A stretch of 64,000 bases of DNA, taken from NCBI GenBank assembly GCA_024644235.1, contig JAHELJ010000007.1, forward strand, positions 1 to 64,000. Reading direction: 5' to 3'. Under the pieces are notes generated by a model. That model ran no database searches and had not been told where the DNA came from. It saw only the letters and a list, made by a program, of their open reading frames with translations. This stretch comes from Lewinellaceae bacterium (GTDB lineage Bacteria > Bacteroidota > Bacteroidia > Chitinophagales > Saprospiraceae). Position numbers and translations under genes: made by a program. The stretch's first letter is position 1. Each line of letters starts with the position of its first letter. Shown piece by piece: positions 11,190 to 19,516 of the stretch.

Positions 11190-12734
11190 ATGGGAGTTAG
11201 TCTGTTGTATCAGGCATCGTATCTCGCTGTATTTTCTGCTCTACTTATGTGGATGCTACTTGCAGAGTATAAGACCGCAGGCAGGTATTTGAGTTTCATC
11301 TTTTTCTTTGCCTTCACTGCATGGGTAATCTCCATTATTCAGTCGGACACATCTAACAGTGCCAAGTTGTTGATTGTTTTTCGTGATATGATCACCGCAG
11401 CAGTAGGCAGTCTTATCATCTACCAGGCACGATCGAACAAGATGATAGGAATTCTGGCCCTGATCGGTATGTTCTTCATCATGAAGATATGGTACCTGCC
11501 AGTGCTAAAGGAGACTTTTGCACCCGCATCACCCAATGGTATCCCTCTTGATCAGGATGGAGAATTATTGATTGATCTGGCCCACGACGTGGATCCTCAA
11601 ATGTTGAGAGATGCGTTGGACAATCCGGGGGCTAAGGTGGTCCGCGCTTTTTATCCAGCGGACGAAGCATCGACTGATCTTGATGAATATTATCTGATCG
11701 ATTTGCCCGAGAATATTTCTGATGAGGAAATTGCTGAAATCAAAGAGCTGGTGGAGAAAAGCGGTCTCGCAGATTGGGTGGAAGAAAATGAAGTAGTCAG
11801 TATAGAGCCAATGGAGGGTACCGTCACCCAACGGCGTCAGCCGCGATCCAAACTCAATGATCCCTTTATCGATCAACAATGGGCATTTGAAGCACTCCAG
11901 GTTTCAGACTTGCACGAAGTGCTTAGTGATATTTCAATTGTCAAGAAGGCCAGGATAGCGATTCTCGACACAGGGGTTGACGGAAATCATGAGGATCTGG
12001 CTGACAACTATTTCAGTTTAAAGAAATCATATGATCGTGATGTAAAGGGGCACGGAACTCATGTGGCAGGTATTGCCGCAGCTGTAAGTAACAATGGAAA
12101 AGGAATCGCTTCTTTCCTTCCAAACGATAAACTGGTAACTATCACCAGCGTAAAAGTATTGACGGATATGGGGATGGGATCTCAAGCTACTATAATAAGG
12201 GGAATGATTGAAGCTGCCGATCATGGCGTGGACGTCATCTCCATGTCTTTGGGCGGTCGAACAAATGAAAGCAAACAATTAGCTTACACTCAAGCGTTGG
12301 AATACTGCAATTCCCGGGGTGCCATCGTAGTGGTCGCTGCGGGGAATGCCAATATGAATGCTAAAGAGATTTCTCCGGCTAATACTCCGGGTGTAATTGT
12401 AGTGAGTGCGGTAAACTCAAAATTCGAAAAAGCCTTTTTCTCAAACACAGTAGATGGCATGGATTTTCCCATTGCTGCACCAGGTGATGATATCTTCTCC
12501 ACCTATCCCCGTAACCAATACAGATCATTCAAAGGGACCTCTATGGCAACTCCTTTTGTAGCTAGTATAGTTGGAATCATGAAATGTCTTGATCCGGATA
12601 TAGCAACCCAAAAGGCTCACGAAATTCTTGTCAGCACTGGGATTGACAGTAAGTCTACAGCTAGTACCGGTCGCATTATACAGCCTTCTGAAGCCATTTC
12701 ATGGTTGGCAGGTAGTATCAAGGAGCCTTTTTAA
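11190..12734 (+). CDS. Membrane-anchored subtilisin-like serine protease
   Basis: S8-family protease with the full catalytic triad: Asp260 in AILDTGVDG, His288 in GHGTHVAG and Ser451 in GTSMATPF. The oxyanion Asn is in VVAAGNANM. Unusually, it has no signal peptide but about four hydrophobic helices in residues 5-115. Positive residues in the predicted 1-2 and 3-4 loops suggest both termini face the periplasm. Residues about 120-220 are acidic and could be a propeptide-like or linker domain (LIDLPENISDEEIAEI). The substrate is unknown. The 3' end overlaps the convergent shikimate kinase gene by 17 bases. Confidence 0.88.
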   Translation: MGVSLLYQASYLAVFSALLMWMLLAEYKTAGRYLSFIFFFAFTAWVISIIQSDTSNSAKLLIVFRDMITAAVGSLIIYQARSNKMIGILALIGMFFIMKIWYLPVLKETFAPASPNGIPLDQDGELLIDLAHDVDPQMLRDALDNPGAKVVRAFYPADEASTDLDEYYLIDLPENISDEEIAEIKELVEKSGLADWVEENEVVSIEPMEGTVTQRRQPRSKLNDPFIDQQWAFEALQVSDLHEVLSDISIVKKARIAILDTGVDGNHEDLADNYFSLKKSYDRDVKGHGTHVAGIAAAVSNNGKGIASFLPNDKLVTITSVKVLTDMGMGSQATIIRGMIEAADHGVDVISMSLGGRTNESKQLAYTQALEYCNSRGAIVVVAAGNANMNAKEISPANTPGVIVVSAVNSKFEKAFFSNTVDGMDFPIAAPGDDIFSTYPRNQYRSFKGTSMATPFVASIVGIMKCLDPDIATQKAHEILVSTGIDSKSTASTGRIIQPSEAISWLAGSIKEPF

Positions 12735-13242
12735 GAAGGTCGATCAATAGTCTGCTATTCTCAGACTTGGATCTGGTTAGATCAATCTCCAAGGTCTGAT
12801 CTGCCCGTGAGTAGATGGGGTCTCTTTCTGCTAAAAGACGTTTTACAAATGCTTCCTGCTCGAGAGGAGACTTGTTAGATAATAATGGACGCTTTGTACT
12901 GGACTGCAGCAATCTCGTCGACAAGTCATGAGCGGCTGCTCTCAGGTATATAGTGATCCCTGAGTCTTTCATGATTTCCAGATTTTTTCCGTGACAAGGT
13001 AGTCCGCCACCCGTAGCCATGATGAAGCGTTCGTAGGAATGTATCACCTTCTTCAAGCATTCAGTTTCCTGTTCTCTAAAGTAGGATTCCCCATCATCTT
13101 GGAATATCTGGGTGATTGTCCTGCCGTCCTCATCCTCGATCCATTCATCAAGATCGACAAATGGTATCACCAGTTGTTCTGCAGCCCGTTGACCCAGAGT
13201 ACTTTTACCAACTCCCATAAAACCCAACAAGAAAAAGCGCAC
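12718..13242 (-). CDS. aroK: Shikimate kinase
   Basis: Phosphorylates shikimate at O3 with ATP in aromatic amino acid synthesis. The Walker A motif is GFMGVGKSTLG directly after the first strand. The shikimate-binding residues appear in DLDEWIE and the TGGGLP motif near residue 80, and the lid Arg region is TKRPLL. I prefer the GTG start at 13242 (MRFFLLGFMG), which puts the P-loop at the usual position; an ATG at 13275 would add 11 residues. The length of 174 residues is normal. The gene overlaps the end of the convergent protease gene. Confidence 0.92.
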   Translation of the reverse strand: MRFFLLGFMGVGKSTLGQRAAEQLVIPFVDLDEWIEDEDGRTITQIFQDDGESYFREQETECLKKVIHSYERFIMATGGGLPCHGKNLEIMKDSGITIYLRAAAHDLSTRLLQSSTKRPLLSNKSPLEQEAFVKRLLAERDPIYSRADQTLEIDLTRSKSENSRLLIDLLKKAP

Positions 13243-13433
13243 GATTTGCAAGCTGTATTTACATACAAATATCATAAAATGTGATCGACGATATTGCTAC
13301 AGTATAGCAAACCATTCATAATTCCGATGATGGAAGATCATTTTGGATCGGAAATACTTTTTCGAAGATAGTTTGCATAGTGATGGGGCTTCACTGTCAA
13401 TCCTCTTCTTCGTCCTTATCCACAATTAAATAC

Positions 13434-13441
13434 TATTTTTG
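13434..13441 (+). promoter_or_regulatory. Candidate -7 element upstream of yajC
   Basis: TATTTTTG matches the Bacteroidota consensus TAnnTTTG exactly and lies 21 bases before the yajC start codon. No clear -33 element precedes it. The rest of the 220-base gap between aroK and yajC shows nothing else I can support. Confidence 0.35.
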
Positions 13442-13462
13442 AAGCTCTAAATCTGAGCGCAT

Positions 13463-13756
13463 ATGTTGTTTCTTCAGGCACAGGGTAATCCAATAATGAG
13501 TTTTCTTCCCCTTATTGGGATTGTGTTGGTGTTCTACTTCTTCTTTATCCGACCTCAACAGAAAAAACAGAAGTCACAGAATCAATTTGTGTCAGACCTG
13601 AATAAAGGAGATGAAGTAGTGACATCCAGCGGCATTATTGGAAAAATCAATAAAATAGATGACAATGTTGTGACAATACAGATTGATCAAAAAACATTTA
13701 TTAGGGTGTTGAAAGGGTCGGTCTCGAAAGAGATGACTGACGCAATTCGCTCGTAG
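13463..13756 (+). CDS. yajC: Preprotein translocase subunit YajC
   Basis: Small inner-membrane protein associated with the SecDF-YajC part of the Sec translocase. It has one N-terminal membrane helix (SFLPLIGIVLVFYFFF) followed by the signature RPQQKKQKSQ and a short basic cytoplasmic domain with GDEVVTSSGIIGKI. The start gives the family's usual short periplasmic tail; an internal ATG at codon 12 is a less likely alternative. The stop codon is directly abutted by the ybbR start, pointing to one operon. Confidence 0.93.
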   Translation: MLFLQAQGNPIMSFLPLIGIVLVFYFFFIRPQQKKQKSQNQFVSDLNKGDEVVTSSGIIGKINKIDDNVVTIQIDQKTFIRVLKGSVSKEMTDAIRS

Positions 13757-14689
13757 ATGACCGCAAGTGATCTTCGGCACCGCTTGAAGGATGACCGGAT
13801 CAGCATTGCGGTATGTTTTCTGATTTCTTTACTTGCCTGGCTGGTCATTAAGTTGAGTCAGGAGTACAATCATAACATACGTTTCAATGTCTCCTATCGA
13901 CTGCCTGCCGCTCAGGCTTTTGACAGATTACCACCATCTACATTAAACGCTCAACTTCGCGCCAAAGGGTGGACCTTCCTGAGCATGTCGTGGGATAAGG
14001 GCCGTGATACGATTGAGATTCCAATAATCGCATCTGGGGCTCTACCTCTAATACCCATCATCCAGGAAAGATTGCCGGCAGACCTGAGTGAAAGGATCAA
14101 TATCCTCTCTATCACCCCGATGCAGCTGGACATCAGACTTGAGGAAAAAGTCTCGAAAAAAGTACCAATCAGTCTACCTCCGGATCTAACAACAGCACCA
14201 CAGCATCAATTTAGCCAACCCATTGTCCTGCAACCAGATTCCGTGACTCTTTATGGCACGGCCAGACTATTGGCCCCTATCACCTCCTGGGCGACGGAGC
14301 CATTTGGGGGAGCACCTCTGAAGGAAAGTTTTGAAGGCGAGATAGAGCTTGTCAGATCAAGCAACACCCTGATTACCAAGGATGTGAACAGTTGTGTAGT
14401 CCGGGTGGCAGTGGAGGAAATTACAGAAAAACAAATCTACGTTCCCATCACCTTAGGTGACTCACATAAAGACAGCATTCAGATTTTTCCCGATCAAGCA
14501 CTAGTTAAATGCACCGTAGGATTGAGTTCTTATGATCAAGTTAAACGTGACGCTTTCATTCTTAGGGCAGCACCGGATCCGTCACTGCAAAAAAGTGAAT
14601 GGAAAGTGGAAATAACAAAGATGCCGGATTTTGTGACCTTGATAGACTACTCACCAAAGACAGTTGAGTTCTTTCTCATTAATCCCTAA
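13757..14689 (+). CDS. YbbR-like domain protein
   Basis: Predicted membrane-anchored protein with one N-terminal helix (ISIAVCFLISLLAWLVIKL, residues about 15-33) and an extracytoplasmic region of YbbR-type beta domains; the pattern VSKKVPISLP near residue 133 is typical. In Firmicutes, YbbR (CdaR) regulates the diadenylate cyclase CdaA. In Bacteroidota the gene commonly follows yajC, as here, and its role is unproven. It begins at the base after the yajC stop and ends 2 bases before the HAD gene. Confidence 0.8.
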   Translation: MTASDLRHRLKDDRISIAVCFLISLLAWLVIKLSQEYNHNIRFNVSYRLPAAQAFDRLPPSTLNAQLRAKGWTFLSMSWDKGRDTIEIPIIASGALPLIPIIQERLPADLSERINILSITPMQLDIRLEEKVSKKVPISLPPDLTTAPQHQFSQPIVLQPDSVTLYGTARLLAPITSWATEPFGGAPLKESFEGEIELVRSSNTLITKDVNSCVVRVAVEEITEKQIYVPITLGDSHKDSIQIFPDQALVKCTVGLSSYDQVKRDAFILRAAPDPSLQKSEWKVEITKMPDFVTLIDYSPKTVEFFLINP

Positions 14690-14691
14690 TC

Positions 14692-15342
14692 ATGGAAGAT
14701 GCACACCTGATCATATTTGATTGTGATGGTACTTTGGTAGACAGCGAGCCCATTGCCAACCGGGTATTTGTAGAGCAGGTCCAGGAATTTGGAATCCCAC
14801 TGACGGATGAAGAAGCTTGGAAACATTTTCCCGGTACTTCACTGGAGGAATGCATGCAATATGTCACGAAAACATATGGATTTGTCTTTCCGGAAGATTT
14901 TGTTCCTTCCCATCGAGAACTTCAGAGAGTAGCATTTGCGAAGGATATTAAGCCAATCCAAGGCGTAAAGATAGCGTTGGATCAAATTCCGTTTGCAAAG
15001 TGTGTAGCATCAAATGGACCTTTACAGGCGATACGATCCAATCTGGGAGCGACAGGATTACTATCTTACTTCGATGGGTTTTTTAGTGCCCATGAAATCG
15101 AAAGATGGAAGCCTGAACCTGATCTGTTTCTTCACGCAGCTGCCAAGCTTGATCGAATGCCGGAGCAGTGCTTGGTTGTCGAGGATAGTGATGCCGGAAT
15201 CCTCGCTGCCAGACGAGCAGGTATGAAGGTATTGGCATACCAACCCGTACATTCACATTATACTTTATCTGAGAACGGAACAATGAGCTTTGATGATATG
15301 AAGCAGCTGCCAGAGCTTGTTCAACACTTGCTAGTGAAGTAG
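14692..15342 (+). CDS. HAD-superfamily phosphatase/phosphomutase-like hydrolase
   Basis: Haloacid dehalogenase-like enzyme, subfamily I with a helical cap. Catalytic Asp10 and Asp12 lie in FDCDGTLVDSEP; motif II is the Ser in VASNGP, motif III the Lys in RWKPEPDLF, and motif IV VVEDSDAGILAA. This layout fits phosphatases or beta-phosphoglucomutase relatives acting on small phosphorylated sugars; the substrate cannot be decided. It is the last gene of the yajC-ybbR unit, where many Bacteroidota have coaE instead. Its end overlaps the convergent adhesin gene by 12 bases. Confidence 0.85.
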   Translation: MEDAHLIIFDCDGTLVDSEPIANRVFVEQVQEFGIPLTDEEAWKHFPGTSLEECMQYVTKTYGFVFPEDFVPSHRELQRVAFAKDIKPIQGVKIALDQIPFAKCVASNGPLQAIRSNLGATGLLSYFDGFFSAHEIERWKPEPDLFLHAAAKLDRMPEQCLVVEDSDAGILAARRAGMKVLAYQPVHSHYTLSENGTMSFDDMKQLPELVQHLLVK

Positions 15343-18300
15343 GGACACATTTCCCTTGTCGGAAAAGGAATCTCCATCTACACAGACTATTCGCAGGTAA
15401 TATCCGAACACGTCGGGACCCAACAATTCGCCCTTGAAAGTACCATCCCAGCCATTCTCAGGAGAATGAGACTCAAAGACCAGTTGTCCCCATCGATTGT
15501 ATACAAAGAGATCCATCTCTATGATGTAATCTCTATTGATCTCCGGATGGCGAATCTGCCAGATGTCATTGGTACCATCACCATTTGGACTGAATGCATT
15601 TGGCAGGAAGATTGTTGGGGGCTCGCACATGATCATGATCACCTCCACTGGCACCTCAATACTTGTGCTACAACCGCTCATATCGGTAATGTCAACAGTG
15701 AAAGTTGTGCTCTGAGGTGGCGTTGCAACAGTGCTGGATGATGTTGGATTCTGCACGATATCAGAGGGCGTCCATTGATAAGTAGCTCCCTCTTCTTGCG
15801 TGGCAATCAGGGTAGTTGATTCGCCAAACAAAATGGTATCCGGATCAGCAAAAGCATTGAAACGATCTAGATCGCTCACCGTAATTACCACCGAGTCTTG
15901 CATCATACAACCGTCTTCAAATATGACCATCGCAATGATTGTGGCGGTCTGTTCAGGACGCACCACTACAGTTTCACTACCCTGACCAAGGGCAATCAGA
16001 TCATCGGGTTTCCAGATAATGGAATCGATAACAAAGTCTGTGTTGTTCGTCACCGTAATCTCGACGGGTTCTTCGGGACACACCGGCAACTCTTTGTCAA
16101 GACTGAACATAAGCTCCCTCACTCCCAGGAAGACGCTGTCCATATACTCACAATTATCTTTGATGCCTGTGACTTTGTAATAGCCAGATTTCTCCACTGC
16201 TATGTCCAGAGGAGAGCCTGTTCCCAATACAATGCCATCAGGATCTGTCCAAATCAGCGAGTCAACCAACCCGCTGTTTGCGGATAATGTCACGGAGTCA
16301 CCCGGACAAAGCATATTCATGCTATCCGTAGTGATCAACGGAATATTGTCTCCGATAAACACATTAACCTCGGCCTGGACCATACAGGTTGAATCATTTG
16401 GATCAGTCACTGTGACGGAAAAAACTGCCGATCCCTCGACCTCTGCCGTTGGATTGAAACTGGTAGGATCATCGAGTAAGTCAGCAGGTTCCCACATATA
16501 AATCAATGTAGGATCGGCACCTGGGCTTAACTCAATCGGACCCGGTACGCAATTGATCACAGTGTCTGGTAAGTTGGGATTGATTTGATCGTCAACTAAA
16601 ACGACCACTTCACCCATAATGGTACAGGTATCGTTTAACGGGTCTTTCACGATCAGTTTAAAGATGGTGGTGTCTTCAAGGTCAACTCTGGGATTGGCTG
16701 CATTAGTATCTGCGATAGCAGGATGAGCTTCCCAGCAATAGTCGTAGTTGGGATTTCTGTCAGGGTTTAAATACACTAAACTTGGTCCACACAATCGGAT
16801 CGTATCCGAGAAATCCACGAAATCATCACCGGTAAGCGTAATCCGCATGGCACGTATAGCTGTACAGTTTGGATCGTCCGTGGCTCTGAGTTCGACTTCA
16901 TACGTGGCATTACCCATTGGATAAGTGTATGAAGGGCTTTCTTCGGTGGACACAAAATTCGGATTAGTGGGATCCCCAAATGTCCATTCAAATGATTCGG
17001 CATTCACCGATGTATTTAAGAATTGAACAGTAAGAGAACCACACTCCTTTTCTATTCTGAAATCGGCGAGTACATCGGACATCACGATCTCAATATGACC
17101 TATTTTAGTCAGCGAACAGGTACCTGATGAATCGGTAATCGTAACCGAGTAGGTAGTCGATTCCGTCGGTGAAGCAATGGGGTTAGGGCTGGTTGGATCA
17201 TCAAGGCCTTCAGTTGGAGACCATTGATACACCAGGTTTGGATTTGCTCCGGGATTCAGGAAAAAACTGCTACTATCGCAAATGAAAAGGGTGTCCATCT
17301 CTCCAAATCCTCCTGTATCATCAAGACCAATTGATACTCGCACCCTCCATCGGATAGTACAAGTCGCATCATTGGGATCTGTGATTAGGACAATATAGAC
17401 GATCTCCTCTATGACATTAGCCGTTGGGTTATGACTCGTAGGATCATCAAGATCAAAAATTGGAGACCATTCATATATCAAGTCAGGATCTCCCCCTGGA
17501 TTCAACTCTACTGGACCGGGCTCACAAACGAACAAAGAGGTATCGATATCGACAACAAGCTGAGAATCCACAATCACCACAACTTCTCCCGAAATGACAC
17601 AATCCATATTTAGTGGATCTGTTATAGTCACCTGAAAGGTAGCGTCATCGGCTAGAAATATGTCAGGGTTGGCAGCCGTACGGTCCGGAATCAGCGGATT
17701 ATCTTCCCATTCGTAGATGTAGAGTGGATTTCGGTCTGGATTCAGTTCTACAAAACTAGGACCACAAACTTCAATCGTATCAGAGAATCCGTCTACGAAA
17801 TCAGTTCCTGTCACAGGCAGTCTCTTCGTTCGCACGGCATTGCACTCATCACCAGGAATTGTCAGCACTGCTATAAAAGTGCCTCCCTCAGGTGGGTATG
17901 TGTGAACCGGATCTCGCTCCATGGATATTGAGTCTGGAAATCTTGGATCTCCAAATTCCCAAATAAATGTGTCACCACCCGTGCTTTCATTGATAAACCG
18001 GATAGTTTGCGTGCCACAATCTTTCTCTACTCTGAAGTCGGCAATCACATCTGTTACCGGTATGATCTCTACATGTACCGTTTTTGTAATCCTGCAATTA
18101 TTCACAGGATCCGAAATCAGTACCGTATATGTAGTACTCATCTCGGGCATGGCAATTGGATTGGCAATATTTGGATCATCCAGGCTTTCAGTAGGAGTCC
18201 AGCTGTATGTGTAGCAATCATTAGGATCACCCGCTCCAAGCACTACCGAACTTCCGGCACATACTCTAATAGTATCTCCATCACTGACCCCGGTATCTTT

Positions 18301-19512
18301 TACATCAATCGTTAAAGTTTGGGATTTACTGACGGTGCACTCTGAGCTGACTATGACCATTTGTTCAATTGTCAACTCCTGAGATCCATCAACATTAAAA
18401 GTCGGATTGGGCCCATCCAATGTAATATCCAATCCATTATCAGAGGTCACTCGATAACTCCATATGGATTCGTCAGTCGTACCTATACTGTTATCAGTTA
18501 TCTGAACTTCCACTACATCAGCACAGACTAGCGAAGTGTCAACCACGAACCCGGTGATTACCAACTCAGAACAATCAAGTACGTTGTACTCAAAATCTCT
18601 TCTAGTTGTACCGATCAGGTTACCATTGCGGTATTCTTCAACACAGACTCCAACTAAGAACTGACCAATGGTATTTGGAACTGCGGTGAGTCGACCACTT
18701 TGATCGATTTCCAAAGCTGTGCCTCCCAGTAAATTCTCCAGATTGTATGGGTCATTGTACTCGACGAGTGGATATGGCGGTTTACTCGGTGGTTGAGGTA
18801 TCGGGAACGCTTTTGAAGCTCCCATGAATGGATTGCATAAACTGTACACCAACGAATCACCATCTGCATCAGTGGCTGAGTGGTCATAGCTAAGCTGTTG
18901 GTCGACGCAAATAAATATCGGTGGCCACTCTCTAAATACCGGTGCCGAATTGCAAGACATCAACGCCTCCTCCGATACAGTAGCCACAAAGGAAGCCCCT
19001 GTCTCTAAGGGCTGATTTATATTAGTGAGCGTTTCGTTGCGACAACATCGCTGATAGACTAGTTGGTAGCCACCTTTAAGAAATGGTAATCTCACTGTGT
19101 CTTTATAGACGGTTCGATGTACACACACACCTTCATCACCATCCATGAAACAATCAGATTGCACCCGGATTGTATCATCTGGATTGAATTTGACCAATAT
19201 CTGACCGAGAGTTCCGAGATTCTCGGGACTTCCCAAATGAATCTGAAGGTTGCCTTCACTATCAAAAATCCCGATGGAGGCAGGGTCGTCAAATATTGCT
19301 TCTGGATTTCCAAAGTTGCAATCGCGATAGACCATCAAAGTTACTTCATATCGGTCATTGCCAATGCAGCGATAAGTTAGGTCACCTCCTACAATATGAG
19401 TGGCCCAAATCGAACTTGGTGCTGCAAATGCCAGTCCAAGCAGACATAGTTTGATCAGTGCTTTTGAGAACACTCTTACCGTACTCATATGTTGCAATGA
19501 CTTAGTCATCAT
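15331..19512 (-). CDS. Giant T9SS-secreted protein with PKD-like repeats and type B C-terminal domain
   Basis: Predicted secreted surface protein of 1393 residues. The N-terminus has a signal peptide (hydrophobic core ALIKLCLLGLAFAAP) and a Cys-containing domain beginning THIVGGDLTYRC. The middle is built of beta-sandwich repeats: ADFRVEKDCG and ADFRIEKECG start two PKD-like domains, each followed by modules with LNPDRNP and P(I/V)EL-PG-DP patterns. A block of about 325 residues (near 410-735) is duplicated in tandem. The C-terminus FLPNAFSPNGDGTND ... YNRWGQLVFES is the gliding-associated type B sorting domain. It is the last gene of an operon with the OmpA/PD40 and PorP/SprF genes. Likely an adhesin or matrix protein. 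Confidence 0.9.
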   Translation of the reverse strand: MMTKSLQHMSTVRVFSKALIKLCLLGLAFAAPSSIWATHIVGGDLTYRCIGNDRYEVTLMVYRDCNFGNPEAIFDDPASIGIFDSEGNLQIHLGSPENLGTLGQILVKFNPDDTIRVQSDCFMDGDEGVCVHRTVYKDTVRLPFLKGGYQLVYQRCCRNETLTNINQPLETGASFVATVSEEALMSCNSAPVFREWPPIFICVDQQLSYDHSATDADGDSLVYSLCNPFMGASKAFPIPQPPSKPPYPLVEYNDPYNLENLLGGTALEIDQSGRLTAVPNTIGQFLVGVCVEEYRNGNLIGTTRRDFEYNVLDCSELVITGFVVDTSLVCADVVEVQITDNSIGTTDESIWSYRVTSDNGLDITLDGPNPTFNVDGSQELTIEQMVIVSSECTVSKSQTLTIDVKDTGVSDGDTIRVCAGSSVVLGAGDPNDCYTYSWTPTESLDDPNIANPIAMPEMSTTYTVLISDPVNNCRITKTVHVEIIPVTDVIADFRVEKDCGTQTIRFINESTGGDTFIWEFGDPRFPDSISMERDPVHTYPPEGGTFIAVLTIPGDECNAVRTKRLPVTGTDFVDGFSDTIEVCGPSFVELNPDRNPLYIYEWEDNPLIPDRTAANPDIFLADDATFQVTITDPLNMDCVISGEVVVIVDSQLVVDIDTSLFVCEPGPVELNPGGDPDLIYEWSPIFDLDDPTSHNPTANVIEEIVYIVLITDPNDATCTIRWRVRVSIGLDDTGGFGEMDTLFICDSSSFFLNPGANPNLVYQWSPTEGLDDPTSPNPIASPTESTTYSVTITDSSGTCSLTKIGHIEIVMSDVLADFRIEKECGSLTVQFLNTSVNAESFEWTFGDPTNPNFVSTEESPSYTYPMGNATYEVELRATDDPNCTAIRAMRITLTGDDFVDFSDTIRLCGPSLVYLNPDRNPNYDYCWEAHPAIADTNAANPRVDLEDTTIFKLIVKDPLNDTCTIMGEVVVLVDDQINPNLPDTVINCVPGPIELSPGADPTLIYMWEPADLLDDPTSFNPTAEVEGSAVFSVTVTDPNDSTCMVQAEVNVFIGDNIPLITTDSMNMLCPGDSVTLSANSGLVDSLIWTDPDGIVLGTGSPLDIAVEKSGYYKVTGIKDNCEYMDSVFLGVRELMFSLDKELPVCPEEPVEITVTNNTDFVIDSIIWKPDDLIALGQGSETVVVRPEQTATIIAMVIFEDGCMMQDSVVITVSDLDRFNAFADPDTILFGESTTLIATQEEGATYQWTPSDIVQNPTSSSTVATPPQSTTFTVDITDMSGCSTSIEVPVEVIMIMCEPPTIFLPNAFSPNGDGTNDIWQIRHPEINRDYIIEMDLFVYNRWGQLVFESHSPENGWDGTFKGELLGPDVFGYYLRIVCVDGDSFSDKGNVSLLH

Positions 19513-19516
19513 TCAT

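Noticed and set aside
16202-16501. Plus-strand open frames inside the adhesin gene
   Set aside because: They are antisense shadows of a repetitive coding sequence with no recognisable protein features.
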